Shown here one piece after another: positions 38,194 through 48,401 of a stretch of 49,706 nt of DNA. Position 1 is the first letter of the stretch, and the number at the start of each line of letters is the position of its first letter. The translations under genes and the position numbers were made by a program. The stretch covers positions 1 through 49,706 of the forward strand of contig CABYTP010000006.1 in NCBI GenBank assembly GCA_902521955.1. Direction: 5' to 3'. Origin of the DNA: an uncultured Candidatus Actinomarina sp. Lineage in GTDB: Bacteria; Actinomycetota; Acidimicrobiia; Actinomarinales; Actinomarinaceae. The notes under the pieces are model-generated. The model was not told the origin of the DNA. It did no database searches and saw only the letters and a program-made list of their open reading frames with translations.

Positions 38194-39945
38194 ATGAAAA
38201 ATATACACAATACACAAATTTCAAATGTTCTTGTCATTGGAAGTGGAGGAGCTGGTTTAAGAGCAGCTATAGAAGCCAAAATGTTAGGTATGGAAGTTAC
38301 TGTCCTTGGTAAAAGACAAAAAACAGATGTGCATACCGTATTAGCTGCAGGTGGTATTAATGCAGCATTTGGGAATGTTGATGAAGAAGACTCCTGGGAA
38401 CAACATTTTGCAGATACATATATTGAAGGATACGGTCTATCGGAACCTGAAGTAGTTGAAATTATGGCTAAGGAATCACCTAATAGGGTTACAGAAATAG
38501 ATGAATGGGGAGCTAATTTTGCTAAATTAAAAAATGGAAAAATGGATCAGAGATTTTTTGGAGCTCACACATATAGAAGAACATGTTATTCAGGTGACTA
38601 TACAGGAAGATCTATTCTTTTCGCATTAATCAATAAAGCAAAATCTCTAGATATACCTATTTTAGATTCTCAATATGTTTCAGATTTACTTGTAGAAGAT
38701 AATGTATGTTTTGGTGCTATGGCATTTGATATTCAAAGTGGTGAAAGAACAGTGTTTTTTGCAGACTCTGTAATTCTTGCTACAGGAGGTCATACAAGGT
38801 TATGGAGAAAAAGCTCATCAAGAAGAAACGAAAATACTGGAGATGGATTCTATTTAGGTTTAAAAGCAGGTTGTAAATTAACTGATATGGAAATGGTACA
38901 ATTTCATCCCACTGGAATGGTAATCCCTGAAGAAATGGCAGGAACTTTAGTCACAGAAGCTGTCAGAGGTGAGGGAGGTAAATTATTAAACAATCAAGGT
39001 ATCAGATTTATGGAAAATTATGATAGTCAAAGAATGGAACTTTCAACAAGAGATAGGGTAGCGATGGCTAACTATACAGAAATAGTTGAAGGAAGAGGCT
39101 CTCCTAATGGTGGTGTGTATTTAGATATTAGCCACAAAGGTAAAGATTTTATTATCGAAAAAATACCTAGAATGTACAGACAGTTTTTAGACACATTAAT
39201 GATTGATATATCTAAAACTCCTATGGAAGTCTCTCCAACAGCACACTATTCAATGGGTGGATTATTAGTTAACCCTCAAGATCACTGGACTGGTGTAGAG
39301 GGACTTTTTGCAGCTGGTGAAGTAACGGGCGGATTACATGGGGCAAATCGATTAGGTGGAAATTCACTCGCTGAAATTCTTATATTTGGTAAAAGAGCTG
39401 GAGAATTTGCATCAAAAAGATCTCAAGACATGACCGAACATATTAGATCTAAAGCTGTTATCAATGATGCACATGACAACATTGATTCATCTATAAAAAA
39501 TGGTTCTGAAGTAGCTAGACCCCTTCAAAGAGATCTTAGAAACATTATGTGGGAATATGGTGGTGTCGTTAAGAACGAATCTAAACTCCAAACAGGACTT
39601 TCAAAAATTAAAGATCTTAAGGAATCATCTAAAAATTTAGATGTAAGACCCGATTCTGAAGGCTACCAAGACTTAATGTTAGCTTTTGATCTTGAAGCAT
39701 CGATAGTTTCTTCAGAGGCTACTTTACTCAGCGCGTTAAGCAGAAAAGAGAGTAGGGGTGCCCATCAAAGAGATGACTTCAAAGAGATTAGTGAAAAAGA
39801 GAATGTCAACATAAGGATTGAACTTGAGAAGAATAATGAACTTAAACTATCTAAACATAAAATTCCTAAACTAAGTAAAGAACTTCAAAATCTAATTAAT
39901 GAAACAAAAAATATTGACGATTTTGAAGGAATGTTACTCGAGTAA
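38194..39945 (+). CDS. succinate dehydrogenase/fumarate reductase-type flavoprotein
   Basis: VIGSGGAGLRAAIEA; FHPTGMVIPEEMAGTLVTEAVRGEGG; HYSMGGLLVN; HGANRLGGNSLAE. Confidence 0.88.
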   Translation: MKNIHNTQISNVLVIGSGGAGLRAAIEAKMLGMEVTVLGKRQKTDVHTVLAAGGINAAFGNVDEEDSWEQHFADTYIEGYGLSEPEVVEIMAKESPNRVTEIDEWGANFAKLKNGKMDQRFFGAHTYRRTCYSGDYTGRSILFALINKAKSLDIPILDSQYVSDLLVEDNVCFGAMAFDIQSGERTVFFADSVILATGGHTRLWRKSSSRRNENTGDGFYLGLKAGCKLTDMEMVQFHPTGMVIPEEMAGTLVTEAVRGEGGKLLNNQGIRFMENYDSQRMELSTRDRVAMANYTEIVEGRGSPNGGVYLDISHKGKDFIIEKIPRMYRQFLDTLMIDISKTPMEVSPTAHYSMGGLLVNPQDHWTGVEGLFAAGEVTGGLHGANRLGGNSLAEILIFGKRAGEFASKRSQDMTEHIRSKAVINDAHDNIDSSIKNGSEVARPLQRDLRNIMWEYGGVVKNESKLQTGLSKIKDLKESSKNLDVRPDSEGYQDLMLAFDLEASIVSSEATLLSALSRKESRGAHQRDDFKEISEKENVNIRIELEKNNELKLSKHKIPKLSKELQNLINETKNIDDFEGMLLE

Positions 39946-40026
39946 CAGACTGCGTAGTTTTCTTTAACTAACATTTCTAATTCTCGTTATTACTTAATTT
40001 TATGAAATTAATATATAATTTGTTTA

Positions 40027-41265
40027 ATGTCAAAAATTGTAGTTATAGGCGGTGGTTTTGGAGGTCTTAGTTTTTTACAAAAGGCCCGTAAAAGTAATAA
40101 CGAATTTACCCTTATAGATAAAACAAATCATCATCTATTCCAACCTCTTTTATACCAAGTAGCAACTGCTGTTTTATCTCCTGCTGATATAACGGTACCT
40201 ATAAGAAATTTATTTAAAAATGATAGCAATGTAAAAGTTAAACTCGGTGAAGTCGTAAATATTAATAAAGAAAAAAAACAAATAGTATTAAAAAACGATG
40301 ATGTCATTGATTATGACAAGTTGATTGTTAGTACGGGTGCAAGTTATTCATACTTTGGGAATGATAATTGGGGGAAATTTTCAAATGGACTCAAAAATAT
40401 TAATGATGCTTTAGACATTAGAGATAAAATATTAAAAGCATTTGAAAAAGCTGAGAATGAATCTAATAAAAATATTCAACAAAAGTTTTTAAATTTTGTG
40501 GTTATTGGTGGTGGGCCAACTGGAGTTGAAGTAGCTGGATCAATTGCTGAAATTGCATTTAAAAATATTAATAAAGAATATAGAAATTTTAATAGTAATG
40601 ATTCCAATGTTTATTTAATTGAGGCTGGAAGTAATATTCTCCCTTCCTACAGTTCAAAACTATCAGATAAAGCTTCTAAATATTTAAAAAAATTAGGCGT
40701 AGTTATTAAAACAAATGAAAAAGTAGAAAATATTGAAGAAATGGTAGTTACTACTGATAAGGGAAAAATAGAATCAGATAATATTATTTGGGCTGCTGGC
40801 AATAAAGCTAGCTCACTTGTAACCCTTCTTGATACTGACATGGATTCAGAGGGTAGAGCTGTAGTAAATCAAGATTGTTCAATTAAGGAAGATGACAGCA
40901 TTTATGTTATTGGTGATGCCGCTAATTTCAAAGGTGTTAATGGTTCTCCTTTACCAGGCATTGCACCAGTAGCAATACAGCAAGGAAGATATGTTGGTTT
41001 GAATACAAAGAAAAATCTTCCTAAAGAAGATAGAAAACCATTTAAATATAGGGATAAAGGCATGATGGCAACTATTGGTGGATTTAAAGCAATAGGTGTT
41101 GTTGGTAAGATTGAAATTTCTGGGTTTGTTGCATGGTTATTTTGGAGCCTGATTCATTTAGTTTATCTGATTGGGTACAAATCAAAGTTTGTTGTAGTTA
41201 TTGAATGGATATTTGCTTTTTTCTTTAACAAACGCGGAACAAGATTGATATATCGTAATAATTAA
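40027..41265 (+). CDS. NAD(P)/FAD-dependent oxidoreductase, type II NADH dehydrogenase-like
   Basis: VVIGGGFGGLSFL; NHHLFQPLLYQVATAVLSP; VIGDAANF; FNKRGTRLI. Confidence 0.92.
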   Translation: MSKIVVIGGGFGGLSFLQKARKSNNEFTLIDKTNHHLFQPLLYQVATAVLSPADITVPIRNLFKNDSNVKVKLGEVVNINKEKKQIVLKNDDVIDYDKLIVSTGASYSYFGNDNWGKFSNGLKNINDALDIRDKILKAFEKAENESNKNIQQKFLNFVVIGGGPTGVEVAGSIAEIAFKNINKEYRNFNSNDSNVYLIEAGSNILPSYSSKLSDKASKYLKKLGVVIKTNEKVENIEEMVVTTDKGKIESDNIIWAAGNKASSLVTLLDTDMDSEGRAVVNQDCSIKEDDSIYVIGDAANFKGVNGSPLPGIAPVAIQQGRYVGLNTKKNLPKEDRKPFKYRDKGMMATIGGFKAIGVVGKIEISGFVAWLFWSLIHLVYLIGYKSKFVVVIEWIFAFFFNKRGTRLIYRNN

Positions 41266-41275
41266 TATTAATTCG

Positions 41276-41476
41276 TCAACAATCAATATCTAATAAAAAG
41301 CAACTGTTTTGCCAAAAGAAAATAGAGAATAAAAGAAACACTAGACCAAATATTAATTTGTAATTTTCAATTATAAAAATCTCGAATTTGCTTTTAATAA
41401 CTTTATTTTGAATTTTTGTGATACCGTTTGTAAAGTTAATAATTAAAAAAATTGCTATTAGAAGAATATAGATCAT
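41276..41476 (-). CDS. small membrane protein, unknown
   Basis: 66 aa ORF with two hydrophobic stretches. Confidence 0.45.
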   Translation of the reverse strand: MIYILLIAIFLIINFTNGITKIQNKVIKSKFEIFIIENYKLIFGLVFLLFSIFFWQNSCFLLDIDC

Positions 41477-41485
41477 TGTAAATAC

Positions 41486-42385
41486 CTAGCTTATTTTAAG
41501 TGGATCTCCATAAGCCCATGTGATACTTCCACCTTTATCTTGATTTTTAATTAGTTCCATATCTTCAGAATCTATATTAAATGAAAGATCAAAGTTGTTT
41601 TGCATGCGATTAACATTGATACTTTTTGGAAGTATTGCATAATCTAACTGAATTGCCCACTTTAATAGTATCTGTGCTTCTGTTACGTTATATTTAGTAG
41701 CAAGTATTTTAAATAGAGAATCACTGTCTTCACCTTCTTTATACATTTGTTCAGTTTTTAAACTGTCCTCACCTTTCTTATGCCTCCAAGTAGTTAATGG
41801 AACAAGACTACTGTAGGCAATAATTTCAATATTTTTAGATTCTAAATATGAAACAAGTTCAGGTTTTTGAGACCAAGGATGCAATTCAATCTGATTTGCT
41901 GCAGGTAATGGATATCCTCCATCAACTAGCTCTTCGATATGGTCTATTCCCCAATTTGATACACCAATATGTTTTATCTTCCCTTTTTCTTGTTGACTTA
42001 AAAGAGATTCCCATTGAATAATTCTTTTACCTTTAGCATGTGGGGAGTGAATTAAATACAAATCTACAAAATCAAATTTTAAATTCCTTAAACTTTTGTC
42101 TAACGATTTTATTGTTCCTTCATTATTTTTAACTCTATCTACTTTTACTAATCCACCTGGCCATAATTTTGTTGTAACAAAAATATCTTTTCGAGTTAAT
42201 TCAGTTTCATTAAAAATTTTATTTAATCCTTTTGCAACACCATCTTCATTTTTGTAAACAGCAGCAGTGTCAATGTGTCTATACCCATACTTAATCGATT
42301 CATAAGTCATAATCTCAGCTTCTTCAGATGACATATTGTAGGTACCAAGACCAATACGTGGGATTATATAATTTTTATTGTTCAT
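41486..42385 (-). CDS. aldo/keto reductase
   Basis: RIGLGTYNMSSEEAE; YRHIDTAAVYKNEDGVAKGL; LYLIHSP; AILPKSINVNRMQNN. Confidence 0.94.
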   Translation of the reverse strand: MNNKNYIIPRIGLGTYNMSSEEAEIMTYESIKYGYRHIDTAAVYKNEDGVAKGLNKIFNETELTRKDIFVTTKLWPGGLVKVDRVKNNEGTIKSLDKSLRNLKFDFVDLYLIHSPHAKGKRIIQWESLLSQQEKGKIKHIGVSNWGIDHIEELVDGGYPLPAANQIELHPWSQKPELVSYLESKNIEIIAYSSLVPLTTWRHKKGEDSLKTEQMYKEGEDSDSLFKILATKYNVTEAQILLKWAIQLDYAILPKSINVNRMQNNFDLSFNIDSEDMELIKNQDKGGSITWAYGDPLKIS

Positions 42386-42734
42386 TTATTTAATATAGCA
42401 AGTAAAGCAATCCAGATAACAGAGGTATTAAAAGGAGAAAGCTAAATAATAATATTCTCTTTGGAGTCATACGTTAATTTTACAACTGACTCAGATAAAA
42501 ATTTCTAAAAGATAAAAAAATAAAAATTGTCCATATTATTCTTCCTAAACGTTTAGTTATCCACAATCTATCGTATTTATAATAAAAACCAATTTTGATT
42601 AGTACTCTGTTTAACATTTGTTAATTTTAAATTATTTAAAGCTAGATATGCAAAAAAGAGCCCAGTTTCCCGAACTCTTTTTTTGAGGTAACAGGCTTAT
42701 TACCTATAGATAACAATAACAGTAAAATAAACAT

Positions 42735-42848
42735 ATGGAAGAAATATCTATTAGTGAGCAGAGACGTCAAGCTCGTAAAAAAAAGCACATGCTTAAGCGT
42801 AGAGGTCGTTTAGATTTTAGAACTGGTCGAACAGGAAAAAGAAAATAA
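42735..42848 (+). CDS. very basic 37-aa protein, not in ORF track (possible small ribosomal/RNA-binding protein)
   Basis: Manual translation MEEISISEQRRQARKKKHMLKRRGRLDFRTGRTGKRK*. Confidence 0.5.
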   Translation: MEEISISEQRRQARKKKHMLKRRGRLDFRTGRTGKRK

Positions 42849-42904
42849 TATTTTATATTTAGTTTTAGTTCGATAAACACTACTTCAGATATACTTACTT
42901 TCTT

Positions 42905-44695
42905 ATGCCAAAAGAGAATATTAGAAATATAGCAATTATTGCTCACGTTGATCATGGTAAAACAACATTGGTTGATGGTTTACTTCAACAAAGTGGAACT
43001 TTTAGTGATCATCAAGTTTTAGAAGACAGGGTCATGGACTCAGGAGATCTTGAAAAAGAACGCGGAATAACAATAACTTCTAAAAATACAGCAATTAATT
43101 ATGAAGATATAAAAATTAATATTGTAGACACACCAGGCCATGCTGACTTTGGTGGAGAAGTTGAAAGAAGTTTAAATTTAGTTGATGGTGTACTTTTGTT
43201 GGTAGATTCAAGCGAAGGACCCTTACCTCAGACAAGATTTGTTTTAAAAAAAGCTCTCGAAAAGAAACTACCAGTTGTATTGGTAATTAATAAAATTGAT
43301 AAACCAGATGCAAGAGTAGATGAAGTTGTACAAGAAACTTATGATTTGTTTATTGATTTAGACGCTAACGATGAGCAGATTGAGTTTCCTATTATATACA
43401 CCAATGCAAAAGATGGAATCGCAATGCATAACATAGGTGATGAATCCACAAACCTAGATCCACTATTTAAATTAATTGTTCAATATTTTGAAGGACCCAA
43501 CACTTCAGATAATGGCACTACTCAATTTTTAATAACAAATTTAGCATACGATCCATATGTAGGGCAGATTGCAATTGGTAGGCTCGATAGTGGGGTATTG
43601 GATATTAGTAAACAGTACAGTTTGTGCACAGAAGATAAGATTTTAAGTAATCAAAAATTTTCAGCTTTATACACCTTTAAAGGATTAGAAAAGAACAAAG
43701 TTGATACACTTGAATCCGGCGATATTATTGCTGTTGCTGGTTTAGAAAATATAAATATTGGTGACACAATATCAGATAATGAAAACCCTATTCCACTTGA
43801 GAGAATTTCAATTGACCAGCCAACAGTTTCAATATTCTTTAATGTAAATAATTCACCATTTGCTGGTAGAGAGGGCAAATATGTTACATCGAGAAATTTA
43901 ATTGAAAGATTAGAAAAAGAAGTATTAAGCAACGTATCTTTACACGTATCAAAAACAGACAAAACTGATGTTTTTGAAGTAAAAGGCAGGGGTGAGCTTC
44001 AGATGGCTGTTCTTATTGAAACCATGAGACGTGAAGGGTATGAATTTATGGCTTCACGACCTGAAGTAATAACAAAAGAAATAGATGGATCTACACACGA
44101 ACCTGTTGAAAATGTTTTTATTGATATTCCAGAGGAATTTGTAGGCACGGTAACCAAGAATCTTTCCATCAGAAAAGGAAAAATGACCAGCTTAGTTAAC
44201 AATGGATTTGGTAGGGTAGTTTTAGAATTTGAGATACCTTCTAGAGGTTTAATTGGTTTCAGGAATCAATTCCTTACGGAAACTAGAGGTTCTGGAATAA
44301 TGAACACTTTATATGATTCATATAAGGAATGGTTTGGTGACATACCTCAAAGAACAACAGGAGTTTTAGTAGCTGATAGGGACGGTAAAGTAACTACTTA
44401 CGCAAGTCTAGCAATGGTAGATAGGGGAGTTTTATTCGTTACTCCGGGAACAATGGTTTATAAAGGGATGATTGTTGGTGAACGAAACAATGAAGGAGAC
44501 TTAGTAGTAAATATTACAAAAGAGAAAAAATTAACCAACCATAGAGCATCTGGTTCAGATGATACAGTTCCTTTGAGACCAGCCCAATTAATGTCTTTAG
44601 ATCAATGCTTAGAATTTATAAGTGATGATGAGTATGTCGAAGTTACTCCTGAATCTATAAGGTTAAGAAAATCAGATTTAAACGTTAAAACTTAA
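42905..44695 (+). CDS. typA: translational GTPase TypA/BipA
   Basis: NIAIIAHVDHGKTTLVDGLL; RGITITSKNTAI; DTPGHADFGGEVER; NKIDKPDAR. Confidence 0.97.
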   Translation: MPKENIRNIAIIAHVDHGKTTLVDGLLQQSGTFSDHQVLEDRVMDSGDLEKERGITITSKNTAINYEDIKINIVDTPGHADFGGEVERSLNLVDGVLLLVDSSEGPLPQTRFVLKKALEKKLPVVLVINKIDKPDARVDEVVQETYDLFIDLDANDEQIEFPIIYTNAKDGIAMHNIGDESTNLDPLFKLIVQYFEGPNTSDNGTTQFLITNLAYDPYVGQIAIGRLDSGVLDISKQYSLCTEDKILSNQKFSALYTFKGLEKNKVDTLESGDIIAVAGLENINIGDTISDNENPIPLERISIDQPTVSIFFNVNNSPFAGREGKYVTSRNLIERLEKEVLSNVSLHVSKTDKTDVFEVKGRGELQMAVLIETMRREGYEFMASRPEVITKEIDGSTHEPVENVFIDIPEEFVGTVTKNLSIRKGKMTSLVNNGFGRVVLEFEIPSRGLIGFRNQFLTETRGSGIMNTLYDSYKEWFGDIPQRTTGVLVADRDGKVTTYASLAMVDRGVLFVTPGTMVYKGMIVGERNNEGDLVVNITKEKKLTNHRASGSDDTVPLRPAQLMSLDQCLEFISDDEYVEVTPESIRLRKSDLNVKT

Positions 44696-44978
44696 AGTTC
44701 TCAGCTTTTAGTAGCTCGATTTTCTTCTTTTGACCTCCAGCACCACTATATCCACCTACATTTCCATCTGATCTGACAACCCTGTGACATGGAATATTAA
44801 TGGGATACGGATTCTTACCACATGCATTAGCAACTGCCCTAGCACTATTTGGTTTACCTATTGATACAGCTATTTCTTTATATGATTTTGTAACACCAAA
44901 TGGGATTTTAGATATCTCTGTCCACACTTGAATTTGAAAATTTGTACCTTTAATATTTTTTAGTAATTTATTTTTCAA
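44685..44978 (-). CDS. methylated-DNA--cysteine S-methyltransferase-like protein (C-terminal domain only)
   Basis: [55 protein letters not shown]-type motif. Confidence 0.9.
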   Translation of the reverse strand: [97 protein letters not shown]

Positions 44979-46332
44979 TTTGTATAACTAAAGTTTCTGT
45001 TGTTATTTCAGATTGTCTTAAGGCTTCTAAGTTAAATCTATTATTTGCTTTTAATGAATCAGCGTAATCAATGCTTCCTTTCAAAAATGTATATTTAGTA
45101 AGAGAACTAATAGCACCAAATGCAACAAAGTCATAGTGGGCTGAGTCAGCTAGATAAAATCCTTTTACATAGTCTTCACAAGTGTTTCCAATACATGGTG
45201 CTGTTAAATAATTTCTATATACTTCAATTTCTGACATTTCATTGATATTTTCATTTCCTTTAAACCAGTCTTCGCTGTAAATGAAATAAGTTGGAGATGA
45301 AATAATAATACCCCCGTATTCGGAAACGACAGGTACGAAAAAGGGGTCCTGCAACACCAATGTTTCACATTCGTTTCTATCACAATATAAATAGGCAGAT
45401 CCTCCACCAGTTGAATGTCCAATTAAATTTATTACCGATAAATCGTTTACTAGATTGTTTTTATTTAAATACTCAAGTGTATTTTCAATGTCAATAGACA
45501 TTTCATACATAACATCAAAAACTTTTGAGGAAGCTTCTGTAGATCCTGTATTAAATATTGTTCCACTAGGTAATTCTGTAAACATAGACAAACCAGTGTG
45601 GTCGATTGCAATAACTATATACCCTTGCGATGCGATAGTTAGTAACTGATCTGTTGCGAATATTTTCTCACCCGCCCAGCCGTGAGTGTATATGACAACA
45701 GGAAATTCCCCATCAAGCGGCTTAACATCGGTAGCTAAATCAAAATAAGATAAATTTAAATGGCTTAATAAAAATGTTGGAATATTGATACCCCAAGTAC
45801 GGTTTAAATATTTAACTACCGTTTCACCCCAGTTGGATGGAGAATCTTTAAACAGTTGAATAGAAGATGATTCAGAATCACTTGGATAGTAAATATCAAC
45901 AAGTAGTTCCCTATTTCCACTTGGATCTAAGTTACTTAACTCATAAAAAGCTTTTGGTTGTTCTCTGTTTTCAACCGATATAAGTATCTCTTCATATCCA
46001 ACAGAGTAAATTTTATTTTCAATTGTAAATTCAGGTATTGGAAGAAAATAAATAAGAACTGTTGAACTAATAAATAAAATAATCAAGATTGTAAATGAGA
46101 TAAACTTTAAAATTTTATTAGAAAATTTAAAACCAAAAGTGTGAGCAATAGCAGAAGACAAGATAATTATATATATAGGCATATACTGCCATTTATATCC
46201 AACTACTATAACTTGAATAAATGCTGTTATAGAAGAGAGAACTAAAGATATAACAAATACTCTTTCTGAAATAAATTTTTTGAACACGAGTTCAAAAGCA
46301 AAAAGAATGATAGCAATATCAAAAAAGTTCAT
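44968..46332 (-). CDS. membrane-anchored alpha/beta hydrolase (PAF-acetylhydrolase-like)
   Basis: N-terminal TM segments; FPVVIYTHGWAGEK; INLIGHSTGGGSAYL. Confidence 0.8.
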   Translation of the reverse strand: MNFFDIAIILFAFELVFKKFISERVFVISLVLSSITAFIQVIVVGYKWQYMPIYIIILSSAIAHTFGFKFSNKILKFISFTILIILFISSTVLIYFLPIPEFTIENKIYSVGYEEILISVENREQPKAFYELSNLDPSGNRELLVDIYYPSDSESSSIQLFKDSPSNWGETVVKYLNRTWGINIPTFLLSHLNLSYFDLATDVKPLDGEFPVVIYTHGWAGEKIFATDQLLTIASQGYIVIAIDHTGLSMFTELPSGTIFNTGSTEASSKVFDVMYEMSIDIENTLEYLNKNNLVNDLSVINLIGHSTGGGSAYLYCDRNECETLVLQDPFFVPVVSEYGGIIISSPTYFIYSEDWFKGNENINEMSEIEVYRNYLTAPCIGNTCEDYVKGFYLADSAHYDFVAFGAISSLTKYTFLKGSIDYADSLKANNRFNLEALRQSEITTETLVIQIEK

Positions 46333-46431
46333 AATTTTACTTTATTTAATATAAATAATTAGAAGGTAAATAGTAAGAAATATTAATATTTAAACAGCTA
46401 TCTATTTTGAGGAATTTAAATAGCTAATTTG

Positions 46432-46470
46432 GATAAGGGGTTTCTCCAGGATGGGAACCCTCTTATCTTT
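46432..46470 (+). other. long hairpin GATAAGGGGTT...AACCCTCTTATC followed by TTT, about 50 nt upstream of the 46518 gene
   Basis: 6+5 bp inverted repeat read directly. Confidence 0.5.
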
Positions 46471-46517
46471 ATAAATTCCTATTTCATATTTTGTTTTTCA
46501 ACTGTATTATTTATTGA

Positions 46518-47087
46518 ATGCAAAATTCACATACACCTCTAGCTAAATTCATTCACTGGACTTTTACGGTTCTGTACGCATATGGAATTTTCAAGCAAGT
46601 TGAAGATCTTGATGATTTAGATGATGTATCCTTGCTTAATTTTGAAATTTTTTTTGCAATTGTATTTCTAGTTATTGTTTTAATTAGATATTTTTATATG
46701 AAAGATGTTAAAACACTTCTAGGTGCACACGATCAAATGCGTGAAGGTCATTTATTCATAGCAAAAATGACACATAGGCTTGTTTATTTTAGTTTGATAA
46801 TGTTACCAACTACAGGTTTATTGATAGCAGGTATGATAGCTGTTGATATTCCAGGAATGGAAGCTGCTATTGCTTTGCATGAATTCTCTGCATTTTTAAG
46901 TTACGTTACAATAGCTTTGCATGTAGCAGCATCACTATATTCTAGATATAAAGGTGAAGGCATATGGAACGCAATGGTGCCAATATTTAAAGAAAAAGGT
47001 AAAAACAATTCTGAATTAGTTGTAAAGCTAGAGGGTATAGAAGATAAAATATATAGTTTTATTGAAGACAAAATAATAAGTAAATAA
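46518..47087 (+). CDS. cytochrome b561-type membrane protein
   Basis: HTPLAKFIHWTFT; REGHLFIAKMTHRLVYFSLIMLPTTG; LHEFSAFLSYVTIALHVAA. Confidence 0.8.
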   Translation: MQNSHTPLAKFIHWTFTVLYAYGIFKQVEDLDDLDDVSLLNFEIFFAIVFLVIVLIRYFYMKDVKTLLGAHDQMREGHLFIAKMTHRLVYFSLIMLPTTGLLIAGMIAVDIPGMEAAIALHEFSAFLSYVTIALHVAASLYSRYKGEGIWNAMVPIFKEKGKNNSELVVKLEGIEDKIYSFIEDKIISK

Positions 47088-47176
47088 ATAATATTACTTA
47101 TAACGTTAAGAACAACTGCTAATTACTATAAGTTTACTTATTTTGTTTATACATCTAGCAAAATAAGTATATTGAA

Positions 47177-47205
47177 GGGGGAGTTCTCTGTCTGAGCTCC
47201 TCTTT
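47177..47205. terminator. hairpin terminator between convergent genes
   Basis: GGGGAG...CTCCTCTTT stem-loop between + gene ending 47087 and - gene ending 47211. Confidence 0.55.
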
Positions 47206-47210
47206 CTAAA

Positions 47211-47603
47211 TTAATATCTCTCAGTTCTTCCTCTAAAAATTCTAGAGAAAATACTTTCCTTATCTTTAATTGGATTAAGTTTATTGTTTGGTTTTGCATT
47301 CTGTGGATCTATGTTTTCTGATTCATAAGAGAAATCAACTATATCGAGTTCCTCTTCAAAAGGAATTGACTGTTCATTAAATTCATTATCTATTGCAATA
47401 GTTTCCTCATTAGTTTCTTCTTTAATAGATTTAGGTTTTCTCCATAACAAATAAACAATAAAAAAACCAACAACTGATCCACCAAGGGTGTCTTCTATAT
47501 TTCCCGATGAAATATCAGTAAAAATTCCAAATATAACTGTAGAAAGAAAGAATAATGCAAAAAACCTACGTATGGTTAAACGTGCTTTTGATTTACCTTG
47601 CAT
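47211..47603 (-). CDS. hypothetical membrane protein
   Basis: 130 aa, N-terminal TM pair, acidic C-terminal. Confidence 0.55.
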   Translation of the reverse strand: MQGKSKARLTIRRFFALFFLSTVIFGIFTDISSGNIEDTLGGSVVGFFIVYLLWRKPKSIKEETNEETIAIDNEFNEQSIPFEEELDIVDFSYESENIDPQNAKPNNKLNPIKDKESIFSRIFRGRTERY

Positions 47604-47630
47604 GTAAGCATTGTAGTGATACTTGTTTTA

Positions 47631-48005
47631 TTAATTCAGCCCAGCTTTGTAAGTTTTTATTTTTGGACCCATAGCAGATAAATTCTCTCTCATTTCATCT
47701 GATACATCACCTAAAATTGTCATATTATCAAAATTAGTTATTTCACGAAATTTTAGATTGACTGGAGTACCTATTGCTTTTGTCGCAATTTCTTTAAAAC
47801 TGTCAGCATTATCAAATTCCTCGATAAGTGTTGCTGTATTTGATTCCTCATCAACATACCATTCAAATTTCTTAAGACCGTCAACTCCTAGGCTTTTAAT
47901 AAACTGACACTGTTCATTTTCTATAAAATCTATAAATTCCTCTGCAGATGAATAACTTACATCTATGATAACTCTCAGTTCTCCACTGTTTTTATGTAAT
48001 TCCAT
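47631..48005 (-). CDS. hypothetical protein, possible dimeric alpha-beta barrel
   Basis: 124 aa ORF; ferredoxin-like pattern with FEWYVDEESNTATLIEEFDNADSF. Confidence 0.6.
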   Translation of the reverse strand: MELHKNSGELRVIIDVSYSSAEEFIDFIENEQCQFIKSLGVDGLKKFEWYVDEESNTATLIEEFDNADSFKEIATKAIGTPVNLKFREITNFDNMTILGDVSDEMRENLSAMGPKIKTYKAGLN

Positions 48006-48025
48006 AACTTCTCCTTTAAGTAAGT

Positions 48026-48307
48026 TTATAAATTTGCTTTTACGTTGCCCTTAAATTCATGCTCTATTACTGCACCTATTTCATCAGTTGCATCTTTTCT
48101 ATACTCTTCTAGTTTTGATTTGTATGATTCATAGTTTTCTTCTGAGTTATAGACAGCTACAGAACCATGCGTTTTTGAATCTATTTCATACCACGTTACT
48201 TCTTCAGCTGAACCTTCGTCATCCCTAAGGCGTTCTAAACCTTCTCTCATATTGTCCCAATTTATATCATTAGGATGTTTCCAAATAGTGTTTACAACAT
48301 ATTTCAT
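48026..48307 (-). CDS. hypothetical protein, possible dimeric alpha-beta barrel
   Basis: 93 aa ORF; adjacent to similar-size 47631 gene. Confidence 0.6.
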   Translation of the reverse strand: MKYVVNTIWKHPNDINWDNMREGLERLRDDEGSAEEVTWYEIDSKTHGSVAVYNSEENYESYKSKLEEYRKDATDEIGAVIEHEFKGNVKANL

Positions 48308-48353
48308 ATAACTCCTTCTCTTATGTAAATAATAATACGTTTTAATACTGAAA

Positions 48354-48401
48354 GCTTCCCTTACAGGGAAGAAGTCACAGGTTCAAATCCTGTAACGCCC
48401 A
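48354..48401 (+). pseudogene. tRNA-Val(UAC)-like 3' segment (anticodon arm, T arm, 3' acceptor) without a normal D arm/5' acceptor
   Basis: CTTCC-CTTACAG-GGAAG, ACAGG-TTCAAAT-CCTGT, AACGCCCA; no GGGCGTT upstream. Confidence 0.65.

Noticed and set aside
42557-42565. Perfect DnaA box TTATCCACA in a 350-nt AT-rich intergenic region, considered as a replication origin
   Set aside because: Only one box seen, no cluster, no dnaA/dnaN/rpmH nearby; chance occurrence is plausible.
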